A DNA stretch of 64,000 nucleotides from an uncultured Eubacteriales bacterium (GCA_934463265.1 CAKSIU010000001.1:124001-188000), one strand, 5' to 3'; positions 8,276 to 17,199 are shown, counted from the first letter of the stretch. Notes: generated by a model not told the origin, from the sequence alone. Numbers and translations: made by a program.

Positions 8276-9047
8276 GCGCGGCTTGGTGCAGAGCCGAGAA
8301 AAGGCGCGCAAGGTAATTATGTCTGGCAATGTGTATGTCGAAAATCAGAAGGCGGACAAGCCCGGAACTTTGTTTAAGGACGATGTTGAAATTGAGGTTA
8401 GAAGCCCGCAAATGGCGTATGTTAGCCGTGGCGGGTTGAAGCTCGAGAAGGCGATAAAAACGTTTAATATCGACCTGAATGGCAAAATTGCGATGGATAT
8501 TGGCGCATCGACCGGCGGTTTTACAGATTGTATGCTGCAAAATGGCGCGAAGAAAGTTTATGCAGTGGACGTGGGTTATGGTCAGCTTGATTGGAAATTG
8601 CGAAATGACCCGCGGGTTGTCAATTTGGAGCGCACGAACATTCGATATCTTGATGAGAGTGCGGTTGCGGACAAATTGGATTTTTTTAGCATAGACGTTT
8701 CGTTTATCTCGTTGAGGTTGGTGTTGCCGGTTGCGCGGCGATTCATGGCAGAGAAAGCGACGGCAGTTTGTTTGATAAAACCGCAATTTGAGGCCGGCAA
8801 AGAAAATGTTGGAAAAAATGGCGTGGTTCGCGACAAAAACGTTCATAAAAGCGTTGTTAGTGGGATTTGTGAATTCGTTTTGAAGAATGGTTTCGACATT
8901 TTAGGACTTGATTTTTCACCGGTAAAAGGTCCGAAAGGCAATATTGAGTATCTCATTTATTTACGAAAATCAGAAAATTCGCAAAATTTAACTAACTTTG
9001 ACGTAAAATCGTTGGTGAATATTTCTCATGACTCTCTAGATAAATAA
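8238..9047 (+). CDS. tlyA: TlyA family rRNA (cytidine-2'-O)-methyltransferase
   Basis: A 269-residue protein with an N-terminal S4 RNA-binding domain (RLDVMLFERGLVQSREKARK) and an FtsJ/RrmJ-like SAM methyltransferase domain (MDIGASTGGFTDCML at about residue 83, DVSFISLR). TlyA proteins 2'-O-methylate cytidines of rRNA; older annotations call them hemolysin A. The ATG at 8238 follows AGAGGG. A TTG at 8229 is in frame but overlaps that site. It overlaps the end of dxs by 38 bases and is followed by nadK, the usual clostridial order. Confidence 0.93.
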   Translation: MLNKKRLDVMLFERGLVQSREKARKVIMSGNVYVENQKADKPGTLFKDDVEIEVRSPQMAYVSRGGLKLEKAIKTFNIDLNGKIAMDIGASTGGFTDCMLQNGAKKVYAVDVGYGQLDWKLRNDPRVVNLERTNIRYLDESAVADKLDFFSIDVSFISLRLVLPVARRFMAEKATAVCLIKPQFEAGKENVGKNGVVRDKNVHKSVVSGICEFVLKNGFDILGLDFSPVKGPKGNIEYLIYLRKSENSQNLTNFDVKSLVNISHDSLDK

Positions 9048-9064
9048 AATTTAGGATGATTATT

Positions 9065-9922
9065 ATGAAAATTGCACTTTTTTTTAATCCTGTGAAGAAT
9101 GAAATTTTTGAATATGCTAAAAAAATTATAAAAAAATTACGAAGTTTTGGTGCAAAAGTTTTTGTTTACAGGAATGAAACACAAAATTTATTTGATGAAA
9201 ATGTTTATTCTAGTCAAGATTTAAATGAATTTATAAAAGAATGCGACGTAATTTTGACAATCGGCGGAGATGGAACAATTATCCATATGGCGAAGTATGC
9301 AGCAAACTTTTCTAAGCCCATTTTGGGAATAAACTTTGGCAGACTTGGCTTTGTTACAGGACTTGAGCGGGATGAGCTTGACAAACTTGAACTTTTGGTT
9401 AAAGGCAAATATTTTGTCCAAAATAGAGCTTTGCTGGAAGTTTTTGCACATAAAAATGGTGAAATAAAGACTTTTTTTGCGGTCAATGACGCGGTAATTT
9501 CTAAAGGAGAATGCACAAAAATTATTGATTTTTCTGTAACTTTAAACGAAACAGAAGTTTGCACTTATCGGGCGGACGGGCTTATTTTATCGACTGCGAC
9601 GGGTTCTACGGCATATTCTCTGTCGGCGGGCGGACCAATAATTTCGCCGAAGTTAGAGTGTGTTTTGATGACGCCAATTTGTCCGCACTCTATATTTGCA
9701 AAACCTGTAGTTTTTTCGGGTAGCGATTTGGTAGAAATCACAGTAAGTGAGAAAGATAACGGAAATATATTGTTAAATATTGATGGACATAATGTAACGA
9801 ATTTATCTAATTTTGATAAAGTTACCGTTAAATGCGCACAAAAAAAAGTTAGCATAATTTCTTTTGACGATAGGTGCTTTTATAAAAGATTGTCAGAAAA
9901 ACTGTTGAAAAAAGAAGATTAA
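9065..9922 (+). CDS. nadK: NAD kinase
   Basis: A 285-residue NAD kinase that phosphorylates NAD to NADP with ATP or polyphosphate. The GGDGT motif (residues 67-71), the conserved ND pair in the FAVNDAVIS segment, and the TATGSTAYSLSAGGP motif are intact. ATG 9065 follows TTAGGATG with six-base spacing; the ATG at 9056 is part of that site. In many Clostridia argR and recN follow nadK; here a short AT-rich gap and an unrelated secreted-protein gene follow instead. Confidence 0.95.
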   Translation: MKIALFFNPVKNEIFEYAKKIIKKLRSFGAKVFVYRNETQNLFDENVYSSQDLNEFIKECDVILTIGGDGTIIHMAKYAANFSKPILGINFGRLGFVTGLERDELDKLELLVKGKYFVQNRALLEVFAHKNGEIKTFFAVNDAVISKGECTKIIDFSVTLNETEVCTYRADGLILSTATGSTAYSLSAGGPIISPKLECVLMTPICPHSIFAKPVVFSGSDLVEITVSEKDNGNILLNIDGHNVTNLSNFDKVTVKCAQKKVSIISFDDRCFYKRLSEKLLKKED

Positions 9923-10050
9923 AAATTTAGAAAGGCAGAAAATATTGTTTGTCAAAAATGTTTTCTTGTTTGTGATAATTTGTTGAAATATTGTTAAAAA
10001 AGTAGATTTTCTTTATTTTTCTAAAAAGTAAAAATAAATGTAAAAAAGTA

Positions 10051-10059
10051 TGCTAAAAT
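10051..10059 (+). promoter_or_regulatory. Extended -10 promoter element
   Basis: TGC followed by TAAAAT lies 30 bases ahead of the secreted-protein start codon, in a very AT-rich gap after nadK. I see no convincing -35, so this would be an extended -10 promoter. A similar TATGCTATAAT element precedes the secreted protein at 40748. Confidence 0.45.
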
Positions 10060-10089
10060 TAATATGTAATAAAATTAGGAGAGGTTTTT

Positions 10090-10710
10090 ATGAAAAAATT
10101 ATTATCAGCTATTTTGTCAATATCTTTATTATTTGCTTCGACAAATTCGGATTGCTTTGCAAAAACTGCGTGGAATTCATACAGCAGAGAAGGCTCCGCA
10201 AAGCCAATTTCAGTATTTAAACAAAAAAATGGCGAAAAAGTTATCGTTCAAGGGGAAGAATCTCCAACTATTGTTATAAACAATAAAAGTGAAAGCAAGT
10301 CTAGCGCAAGCGCTTCAGGTGGAAGCAGTACGGTTTCGAAACTCTTTTTGATTGCAATAAAGTTAGGTATAGGAGTTTTTGCAGCTAAATTTGCGCTAAA
10401 TAAATTGACAAAACTTGGAGGTTATGTTTCTAAGGGCGTTTCAAAAGGTTTTAATAATTTGAAAGATTTAGCTACCAATATTACAGCGAACATCGCAGCT
10501 TCAATTAATGAAAATCAAAAAAATTCGAATGACAAAGAAAAATATAGTGAAGAAGATGAATATGCGTATGAGCATAACTATGACAATAATGCGCCTAAAA
10601 ATGGTAGGGGTTTCTTTAATAAAATAGTTCAAGCGATAAACACGGTAGGTTTTGTGGTGACGGCACAAAATTTATGGAATTATTTTTTAGAGACGACAGC
10701 ATCATGTTAA
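10090..10710 (+). CDS. Secreted or membrane-anchored protein of unknown function
   Basis: I do not recognise this 206-residue protein. It has a clear signal peptide (residues 1-24, Lys-Lys, hydrophobic core, likely cleavage after CFA), a Ser-rich linker at about 75-85, a hydrophobic segment at about 87-110, a helical Lys/Asn-rich region, an acidic Glu/Tyr/Asn stretch at about 150-165 and a hydrophobic C-terminus. The start follows TTAGGAGAGG. It stands alone between nadK and a strong terminator. Export is a safe inference; function is not. Confidence 0.75.
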   Translation: MKKLLSAILSISLLFASTNSDCFAKTAWNSYSREGSAKPISVFKQKNGEKVIVQGEESPTIVINNKSESKSSASASGGSSTVSKLFLIAIKLGIGVFAAKFALNKLTKLGGYVSKGVSKGFNNLKDLATNITANIAASINENQKNSNDKEKYSEEDEYAYEHNYDNNAPKNGRGFFNKIVQAINTVGFVVTAQNLWNYFLETTASC

Positions 10711-10722
10711 AAAATTATTTTT

Positions 10723-10757
10723 AGCTGTAAGAGTATTCTTGCAGCTTTATTTTTTAA
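10723..10757. terminator. Bidirectional intrinsic terminator
   Basis: AGCTGTAAGA (10723-10732) pairs with TCTTGCAGCT (10737-10746) around a four-base loop, with a T-rich run after it and an A-rich run before it. It separates the plus-strand secreted-protein gene from the convergent BofC-C-like gene and can serve both. Confidence 0.85.
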
Positions 10758-11074
10758 CTGCATAAATCTTCCAGCAAGGTGTTGAGTTCAACCTGACTGT
10801 CGACGGTAATTCCTTCAAGTAACCTTTCCTGGTCGACTTTTGGAAGGGTATTTGTGCAGACTTCTGTGACTTTAAACGGTGTGCTGGAATTCTCTTCAAA
10901 GACTGCAATGTTACCATTGAAGTCTTTTACAATATATGATAAACTATTATTTGGAGTTTCGGTTTCCACTTTGCTGGAAGCTGTGGAATTTTTATTAATT
11001 ACAGGAATGGCAACAAATGAAACTAATACGCATAGCAAAACAAAACAATATGACCCTATTATAAATTTCCTCAT
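10754..11074 (-). CDS. BofC C-terminal domain-like protein with membrane anchor
   Basis: A 106-residue protein with an N-terminal hydrophobic anchor or signal (about residues 4-25), a short Ser/Thr linker and a C-terminal domain. That domain begins with YIVKDFNGNIAVFE and ends with LP-x-x-D-x-x-x-L-x-x-G and a Leu-rich helix, which is the pattern of the BofC C-terminal domain. BofC of Bacillus restrains the SpoIVB protease in pro-sigK signalling. Clostridial proteins with only this domain are common and their role is not established. The start has an AGGTGAT site. Sporulation involvement is inference. Confidence 0.7.
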   Translation of the reverse strand: MRKFIIGSYCFVLLCVLVSFVAIPVINKNSTASSKVETETPNNSLSYIVKDFNGNIAVFEENSSTPFKVTEVCTNTLPKVDQERLLEGITVDSQVELNTLLEDLCS

Positions 11075-11199
11075 GATATCACCTCGAATTTTGCGGTTAC
11101 TGAGAACTCTTTGGTGATATTATTTGAGGCTTTTTTAAAATTATACTTAGTTTTGGAATAATTTGTTTTTAATTTCCAAATTAAACGGGAGAATTTTGA

Positions 11200-13410
11200 A
11201 TGAGAAAAACTGATATAAGTAAATATAATTTAAGTTCTAAAGATTTGAAAAAGTTGCAGGGCGAAAGAAGTTTATTGTCCAAAAGTTTGATTACGGCGGG
11301 AATTATTTTGCTGGTAAATGTAATTATTTTTGTGATGATTTTTATGGGATATATTATCAGCGTTGCCGATGACCGTGTGGAGTATGACGTTAGAGCGAAT
11401 AAACTTCAGCTTACCAGCATGATTTACGTTATGGACGAAAACGGAAAAATGAAGGAATACAATAAGGCGTTTAGTTCAGAAAACAGAATTTGGGTCGATT
11501 TTAACGAAATGCCGCAGTGCATGAAAGACGCGATTATTGCCATAGAAGATAAGAGATTTTATGAACATTGCGGTGTGGATTGGATTAGAACTGGCGGAGC
11601 TATGTTTAATTTAGCGATAGGAAAAAGCAGTTATGGCGGTTCCACGCTGACACAGCAACTTATAAAAAATTTGACGGAGGAAAATGAAGTAAGCATAACC
11701 AGGAAAGTCAAAGAAATTTTTCGCGCAATAAATTTTGAAAAAGATTTTTCTAAAGATGAAATATTAGAGGCCTATCTAAACGTAGTTAATTTCGGAAATG
11801 GGTGCAGAGGCGTACAAGCGGCGGCGAACACATATTTTGACAAAGATATAAAAAATTGTTCTGTAGCGCAGTGTGCAGCAATTGCAGGAATTACTCAAAA
11901 CCCTGCTGCATATAACCCGTTGATTCATCCAGAAAATAACCAAGAACGCAGAGAAACTGTGCTGTATGAAATGTTTTCTCAAGGGAAAATCACTCAGCAA
12001 GAGTATGACTCTGCGATGGAAGAGTCGAATAATATGACCTTTTCAAAAAATCATAATGCCGGAGCAGAAGCAGAAAATGTCCCTGTGAGAAATTGGTATA
12101 CAGAGGCTTTGTTCAAAGATATCATCGAGGATTTGACTGAAAAATATAAAGTAAGCAAGGCGACAGCACAAGATATTTTGTTTAAACAAGGTTTAAAAAT
12201 TTATTGCGCGGTCGATGAAAAGGCTCAAGCCGCAGCAGAAGCCGTTATAGCGACGGATTCACTCGTGCCAAAGGACAAAAATTTGGAATTGGGTTACATG
12301 ATGATGGACTACGACGGAAGAGTGCTGGCAAGTATTGGCTCGAGAAGCAAAAAAACCGGAAATATGCTGTTTGACAGAGCCAATTTTGCTAGACGTCAAG
12401 CGGGTTCCAGCATAAAACCGATTTCTGTTTATGCACCGGCGATTGATATCGGATTGTACAATTACGCTTCGACTGTTAAAGATGAGCCTTTGCCGAACTT
12501 TTATGGCAACGGCAAGCCAGGCCCAAATAACTGGTATAAATCTTATAAAGGTCAGGTTCCGCTGGTTTGGGCAATACAACAATCGGCGAATGCACCGGCA
12601 GCGCAGGTTTTGCAGGAACTCACATATCAAAAAAGCTACGACTTTTTGACAAAAAAATTAGGCTTTAAAAATTTGGATGCTGAAGATAGAACTTCCGGAG
12701 GCGCATTAGCTTTGGGAGGCCTTCACGGAGGAATAACTGTTCGAGAAATGACCGCGGCGTTTCAAATTTTTGGCAACGGCGGAATGTATAATAAGCCGTA
12801 TACATATTTTTATGTGTTGGATAGAAATGGCAAGGTGCTTCTCGATAATCGTGATAAAATCGGCACAAGAGCAATAAGTTCTCAAACGGCGACGATTATG
12901 AACAGGCTTTTAAGACAGGTAATCGTTGCGGGAACCGGCAAAGGCGCAGATATCGAAAATTGGGAAGTTGTGGGAAAAACCGGGACGACAAATGACGACA
13001 AAGATAGCTGGTTTATAGGTCTTACTCCGCAAGCTGTGGCTGGAATTTGGACAGGATATGACTCACCAAAAAGAATTCGTGAAACCGCTTATGCAAAACG
13101 AATTTGGAAAGAAATTATGGTAAGATATTTGTCCGGAAAAACTCCAAAACCGTATGCTTTTGACTCAAATGTAAAAGAGTGCCAGTACTGCTTGGAGAGC
13201 GGAGAAATCGCAAATCCAGGAGCGTGCAATTCTACGGCAACGGGATATTTTGCCAACAACAATATGCCAAAAACTTGCTCAAAACACATCAGTGCGGCGC
13301 ATTATGAATCAAAATTTATAGAAAATTCAAAGTCGCCGTTAGAGCAAGAACCTGTAAATGAATCAGCCTTGCCAGAGCAAGATGAATCCTCTGAAGAGTA
13401 TGCAGAATAG
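11200..13410 (+). CDS. Class A penicillin-binding protein (PBP1a-like)
   Basis: A bifunctional peptidoglycan synthase of 736 residues. It has a cytoplasmic N-terminus and one membrane helix (about residues 31-54). The GT51 transglycosylase domain has the catalytic Glu in IEDKRF (about residue 116) and the GGSTLTQQ motif. The transpeptidase domain has SxxK at S403-K406, SAN at 462-464 and KTGT at 593-596. The C-terminal tail has several Cys residues (CQYC, CNS, CSKH) and an acidic end, a variable feature in Firmicutes. The ATG follows ACGGGAGAA. It faces the BofC-C-like gene divergently. Confidence 0.95.
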   Translation: MRKTDISKYNLSSKDLKKLQGERSLLSKSLITAGIILLVNVIIFVMIFMGYIISVADDRVEYDVRANKLQLTSMIYVMDENGKMKEYNKAFSSENRIWVDFNEMPQCMKDAIIAIEDKRFYEHCGVDWIRTGGAMFNLAIGKSSYGGSTLTQQLIKNLTEENEVSITRKVKEIFRAINFEKDFSKDEILEAYLNVVNFGNGCRGVQAAANTYFDKDIKNCSVAQCAAIAGITQNPAAYNPLIHPENNQERRETVLYEMFSQGKITQQEYDSAMEESNNMTFSKNHNAGAEAENVPVRNWYTEALFKDIIEDLTEKYKVSKATAQDILFKQGLKIYCAVDEKAQAAAEAVIATDSLVPKDKNLELGYMMMDYDGRVLASIGSRSKKTGNMLFDRANFARRQAGSSIKPISVYAPAIDIGLYNYASTVKDEPLPNFYGNGKPGPNNWYKSYKGQVPLVWAIQQSANAPAAQVLQELTYQKSYDFLTKKLGFKNLDAEDRTSGGALALGGLHGGITVREMTAAFQIFGNGGMYNKPYTYFYVLDRNGKVLLDNRDKIGTRAISSQTATIMNRLLRQVIVAGTGKGADIENWEVVGKTGTTNDDKDSWFIGLTPQAVAGIWTGYDSPKRIRETAYAKRIWKEIMVRYLSGKTPKPYAFDSNVKECQYCLESGEIANPGACNSTATGYFANNNMPKTCSKHISAAHYESKFIENSKSPLEQEPVNESALPEQDESSEEYAE

Positions 13411-13503
13411 ACTTTTATGACATAAACTTTAAATTTTAATATAATGAATTATAATGTGCGGTATTTTAGCGCAGAAGAAATTTTAAATGGAGATGTAAAC
13501 TAT

Positions 13504-14718
13504 ATGAGCTTGATAGTTCAAAAGTTTGGAGGAACTTCTGTGGCCAATGCAAAGTTAATTTTTAACGTTGCAAACATTATTACAAGAGCGTATCAGGAAG
13601 GCAACGACGTGGTTGTAGTAGTATCGGCGCAGGGCGATATGACAGATGAACTTATAGAAAAAGCAAACGAAATAAATACAAACGCGTCCAAGCGAGAAAT
13701 GGATGTATTGATGGCGTCCGGAGAGCAGATTTCGGTGGCGCTTTTGGCAATGGCCATAGAAAAATTAGGCTTTCCGGTGACGTCTTTGCTTGGCTGGCAG
13801 GCTGGAGTCATGACGAGTTCAACCTATGGCAGCGCGATGATTACAAAAATTGATCCTGGCAGAATAAAAAAAGAATTGGATAAGAAAAATATTGTAATTG
13901 TGGCAGGATTTCAGGGATTAAGCCAGTATTATGACGTAACGACGTTGGGCAGAGGCGGTTCGGATACGAGCGCGGTTGGAATTGCAGTGGCGCTGAGTGC
14001 AGACCTTTGCCAAATATATACAGATGTTGAAGGTGTTTATACGGCAGACCCGAGATTTATTAAAAATGCAAGGAAATTAAAGGCAATTTCTTATGACGAA
14101 ATGCTTGAACTTGCAACTTTGGGAGCGCAGGTACTTAATAACCGGTCGGTAGAGATAGCAAAAAAGCATAATGTGGAATTAGAAGTTTTGTCTAGTTTTG
14201 TAGATGTACCGGGAACGATAGTTAGGGAGGCAGCAAATATGGAAAAAATGTTAATAAGTGGAGTGGCAAAAGATAATAATGTGGCAAAAATATCGATAAC
14301 AGGCATACCGGATGCGCAGGGATGGGCATTTAGAATATTTTCGAAGCTTTCGGCAAGAGATATAAATGTTGATACGATTCTGCAGTCAGCTGTTCACGGG
14401 GACAAACGCGATATATTTTTCACGGTGAACGAAGACCGCCTAAACGATGCAGTTGAGGCGCTGAATAAGTACTGCGAGTCGATTGAGGGAGCAAAATTAA
14501 CTTGCGATAAAAATGTATCTAAAATTTCGATAGTCGGCGCAGGAATGCAAACTCATGCAGGTGTGGCGGCGAAGATGTTTGAGGCCTTATTCACCGCGCA
14601 CATCGACATTCAAATGATTGCGACGAGCGAGATAAAAGTATCTGTAATAGTTTCGCAAGAAAATGCGGACGAGGCCGTCAGAACCGTTCATAATGCGTTT
14701 TTTAGTACGGTGGATTAG
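13504..14718 (+). CDS. lysC: Aspartate kinase
   Basis: Aspartokinase (404 residues) phosphorylates L-aspartate in the first step toward lysine, diaminopimelate, threonine and methionine. The KFGGTSV motif is at the N-terminus, GRGGSDTSAV and the TDVEGVYTADPR region follow, and two C-terminal ACT domains (about residues 265-404) imply end-product feedback. I chose the ATG at 13504 after TGGAGATG; an ATG at 13444 would add 20 residues not seen in the family. I saw no lysine riboswitch in the short leader. Confidence 0.95.
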   Translation: MSLIVQKFGGTSVANAKLIFNVANIITRAYQEGNDVVVVVSAQGDMTDELIEKANEINTNASKREMDVLMASGEQISVALLAMAIEKLGFPVTSLLGWQAGVMTSSTYGSAMITKIDPGRIKKELDKKNIVIVAGFQGLSQYYDVTTLGRGGSDTSAVGIAVALSADLCQIYTDVEGVYTADPRFIKNARKLKAISYDEMLELATLGAQVLNNRSVEIAKKHNVELEVLSSFVDVPGTIVREAANMEKMLISGVAKDNNVAKISITGIPDAQGWAFRIFSKLSARDINVDTILQSAVHGDKRDIFFTVNEDRLNDAVEALNKYCESIEGAKLTCDKNVSKISIVGAGMQTHAGVAAKMFEALFTAHIDIQMIATSEIKVSVIVSQENADEAVRTVHNAFFSTVD

Positions 14719-14751
14719 CCTGAAAAAAATAAAAAAGGGTGAATTTATATT

Positions 14752-14910
14752 ATGGTGACGGAAGAAGAAATTTTAAAAATTTCGAAAATAGCCCAAATTT
14801 TCATAAATGAAGGTGAAGCAAAAACGTTCACAAAGAGCATAAATGACGTGCTGAAGTTTGTGGACATGATGGACGAAGCTGCGCTGGAAGATGAACCGGC
14901 TGTTAACTAG
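14752..14910 (+). CDS. gatC: Glutamyl-tRNA(Gln) amidotransferase subunit C, very short form
   Basis: A 52-residue protein starting with ATG after AAAGGGTG. Residues 1-45 fit GatC: an N-terminal helix (EEEILKISKIAQIF), then a TKSINDVLKFVDMMDE helix and an EDEP turn. Usual GatC proteins are about 95 residues, and the C-terminal extension that runs along GatA towards GatB is absent. I see no frameshifted remainder before gatA. The position 42 bases ahead of gatA supports the call. Function as an intact subunit is uncertain. Confidence 0.75.
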   Translation: MVTEEEILKISKIAQIFINEGEAKTFTKSINDVLKFVDMMDEAALEDEPAVN

Positions 14911-14952
14911 CAAAAATCATTAAATTTTGGTGAGCGAAAGGAGTTGTACGGA

Positions 14953-16431
14953 TTGAAACAGAGAAAAAATGTTGGCAGAATAAGATATTTGCAAGATTTA
15001 TTAAATAAAAAACAAATTTCGTGCAGAGAACTTACAGAAAGATACTTAAAATCGGCCAGAGAATGCAATAAAAACCTGAATGCGTATGTAAAATTAACAG
15101 ACGAATTTGCGTTTGAAAGTGCGAAAAAAGTTGATGAAAAAATCTCAAAAAAACAAGAATTACAGCCGCTAGAGGGCATTCCGATGTCTCTAAAAGACAA
15201 TATTTTCACTCAAGGCATAGAAACTACGTGTTGTTCTAAAATGCTAAAGGGATATATTCCAACTTATGACGCGACGGTCTGGGAGCTTTTAAAGGCACAG
15301 AACGCGGTACTGTTGGGCAAAACCAATATGGACGAGTTCGCGATGGGGTGCACGTGCAAAACTTCTTGTTTTGGCGCAGTGAAAAATCCTCACGACTTAA
15401 ATAAAGTTCCCGGCGGCAGTTCAGGCGGGTCTGCAGCAGCGGTTTGCGCGGATATTTCGGTGTATTCTTTGGGCACGGACACAGGCGGTTCAATTCGTCA
15501 ACCGGCGAGTTTTTGCGGAATTGTGGGCTTAAAACCGACTTATGGTGCGCTTTCACGATATGGTGTGATGGACTTTGCTGCGTCGCTTGATTACGTTGGG
15601 CCGATGGCAGCTACCGTCGAAGATGTCGCGATTTTGTACGATAATTTAGCGAAAAAAGACCCGAAAGATTCAACTTCTGTAAAGAGTCCAGAAGTGTCGG
15701 CGTACAAAAATTTGAACAAGGATATAAAAGGATTAAAAATAGGCTTGCCAAAGCAGTGTTTTGCCGCGCTCGACAAAGATGTCGAAAAGGCAATATCGAA
15801 TGCAATAAAAATTTATACGGATTTGGGCGCAGAGTTCATCGAGCTGGATATGCCGGCAATAGCGTATGCACTGTCGATATATTATGCGTTGGCAACTTCT
15901 GAGGCAGCGAAGAATTTTTCGAGGTTTGACGGTGTAAAAATGGGAAATAAAGCAGAAAAATATGTAAGCGGAATCGATTTAATTTCACAGAATCGGGCGG
16001 CTGGATTTGGAGAAGAAGTGAAACGAAGGCTTTTGCTCGGAACTTATATGTTAAATTCTGAAGTTGGCGCGAAATATTTAGAAAAATCGCGAAAAATTCG
16101 AGCAGAAATAGTAAAATCATTTGAAATGGCCTTCAAAAAGTGCGACATTATGTTGACGCCGACAGTTTCAAACACAGCGCCCAGACACGATTATGAGCCG
16201 AAAGACCAAATGCAGTCGTATATTTCGGACATTTGTACCGTGCCTGCAAATATGGCGGGAGTGCCTGCGATGTCAGTTCCGTGCGGAAAAGATTTCGCGA
16301 AAATGCCAATAGGTATGCAGCTGATTGCGGACAAATTTGAGGAGCCATTGTTGCTAAATGTTGCGCATAAATTTGAGGTCGCAGCAGGACTTGAAATTTT
16401 GAATGACATTGATATGGGAGTAAATTTGTAA
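14953..16431 (+). CDS. gatA: Glutamyl-tRNA(Gln)/aspartyl-tRNA(Asn) amidotransferase subunit A
   Basis: GatA releases ammonia from glutamine for the conversion of mischarged Glu-tRNA(Gln) to Gln-tRNA(Gln). The amidase-signature Ser-cisSer-Lys triad is visible in MSLKDN, PGGSSGGSAAAV and TDTGGSIRQPASFCG. Length (492) is normal for GatA, and the short gatC upstream supports this over a generic amidase. I chose TTG 14953, nine bases after AGGAG; TTG 14944 abuts that site. Unusually, gatB does not follow. sigK begins 78 bases downstream. Confidence 0.9.
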   Translation: MKQRKNVGRIRYLQDLLNKKQISCRELTERYLKSARECNKNLNAYVKLTDEFAFESAKKVDEKISKKQELQPLEGIPMSLKDNIFTQGIETTCCSKMLKGYIPTYDATVWELLKAQNAVLLGKTNMDEFAMGCTCKTSCFGAVKNPHDLNKVPGGSSGGSAAAVCADISVYSLGTDTGGSIRQPASFCGIVGLKPTYGALSRYGVMDFAASLDYVGPMAATVEDVAILYDNLAKKDPKDSTSVKSPEVSAYKNLNKDIKGLKIGLPKQCFAALDKDVEKAISNAIKIYTDLGAEFIELDMPAIAYALSIYYALATSEAAKNFSRFDGVKMGNKAEKYVSGIDLISQNRAAGFGEEVKRRLLLGTYMLNSEVGAKYLEKSRKIRAEIVKSFEMAFKKCDIMLTPTVSNTAPRHDYEPKDQMQSYISDICTVPANMAGVPAMSVPCGKDFAKMPIGMQLIADKFEEPLLLNVAHKFEVAAGLEILNDIDMGVNL

Positions 16432-16467
16432 AAAACAAATACGGTCGGACACGCACTAGACGCCGAA

Positions 16468-16499
16468 CTTTTACATAAAATGTTTAGAATATGTAAAAG
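16468..16499 (+). promoter_or_regulatory. Perfect dyad against the sigK ribosome-binding site
   Basis: CTTTTACATA (16468-16477) and TATGTAAAAG (16490-16499) form a perfect 10-base inverted repeat with a 12-base loop. The right arm touches the AGAGGTGG ribosome-binding site of sigK. It could be an operator, or an RNA hairpin that hides the site. A GGACACG resembling a SpoIIID box lies upstream near 16447, but this is weak. Confidence 0.5.
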
Positions 16500-16509
16500 A
16501 GGTGGTTTT

Positions 16510-17199
16510 GTGATTTTTAGCGCGGCGTTTGCAGGAATGATAAATCTGCTCGTTTTCATTCTGCACGTAACTGGAGTAGGGTCGTTTCCGCAGCCATTGT
16601 CGGCCAAAGAAGAAAAAAATTGTTTCGATTTGATGAAAAATGGCGATACATCGGCCAGAAACAAGCTCATAGAACATAATCTTCGTTTGGTGGCGCACAT
16701 TGTGAAAAAATATTATATGTCCACGAACGACCAGGATGATTTGGTGTCGATAGGCACGATTGGCTTGATTAAGGCGGTGGACACGTTTGACGCGGACAAA
16801 GGGATAAGACTTTCGAGCTACGCGGCCAGGTGCATAGAAAATGAAATATTGATGTTTTTTCGAAATTGCAAGAAATCAGCGCAGGATGTTTCGATGAACG
16901 AGCCGATAGACACTGATAAAGACGGCAATGCGCTGGTTTTGATGGACGTGATGGCGACCGAAGATTTGATTGTGGACGAACTCGACACGAAAATAAAATC
17001 GGAGCAGTTGTATAAGTACATAGATGAGGTTTTGTCTGAGCGAGAGAAAATTATCATAAATTTGCGATACGGCTTAGGTGGAAAAATTCCGCTAACTCAG
17101 CGAGAAGTTGCTAAAAAACTTAATATTTCAAGGTCATATGTTTCTAGAATAGAAAAAAAAGCGCTTCTTATATTAAAAAAACGATTCAATAAAGGTTAA
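16510..17199 (+). CDS. sigK: Late mother-cell sporulation sigma factor K (pro-form)
   Basis: A 229-residue sigma-70 family protein. Its N-terminus is a hydrophobic pro-sequence (about residues 1-22), followed by the GSFPQPLSAKEE junction characteristic of pro-sigK. Region 2 (NLRLVAHIVKKYY, DLVSIGTIGLIKAVDTFD) and region 4 (LTQREVAKKLNISRSYVSRIEKKAL) are intact. It directs late mother-cell genes for coat and cortex. The GTG at 16510 follows AGAGGTGG, and an in-frame ATG at 16480 lies within an upstream dyad. The gene is continuous, with no skin-type element. Confidence 0.93.
   Translation: MIFSAAFAGMINLLVFILHVTGVGSFPQPLSAKEEKNCFDLMKNGDTSARNKLIEHNLRLVAHIVKKYYMSTNDQDDLVSIGTIGLIKAVDTFDADKGIRLSSYAARCIENEILMFFRNCKKSAQDVSMNEPIDTDKDGNALVLMDVMATEDLIVDELDTKIKSEQLYKYIDEVLSEREKIIINLRYGLGGKIPLTQREVAKKLNISRSYVSRIEKKALLILKKRFNKG

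Noticed and set aside
7742..8329. Minus-strand open frame across the dxs-tlyA junction
   Set aside because: It spans two genes on the opposite strand that are certain and overlapping, and its product shows no recognisable domain.
13411..13503. Possible lysine riboswitch ahead of lysC
   Set aside because: The leader is under 100 bases, AT-rich and without the conserved lysine-riboswitch stems or a terminator.
16191..16700. Minus-strand open frame over the gatA-sigK junction
   Set aside because: Low-complexity antisense reading of GatA and SigK codons; it would cover the sigK promoter and has no convincing start site.
16510..17199. Skin-like element interrupting sigK
   Set aside because: The reading frame is continuous from pro-sequence to region 4, and no recombinase gene is near.
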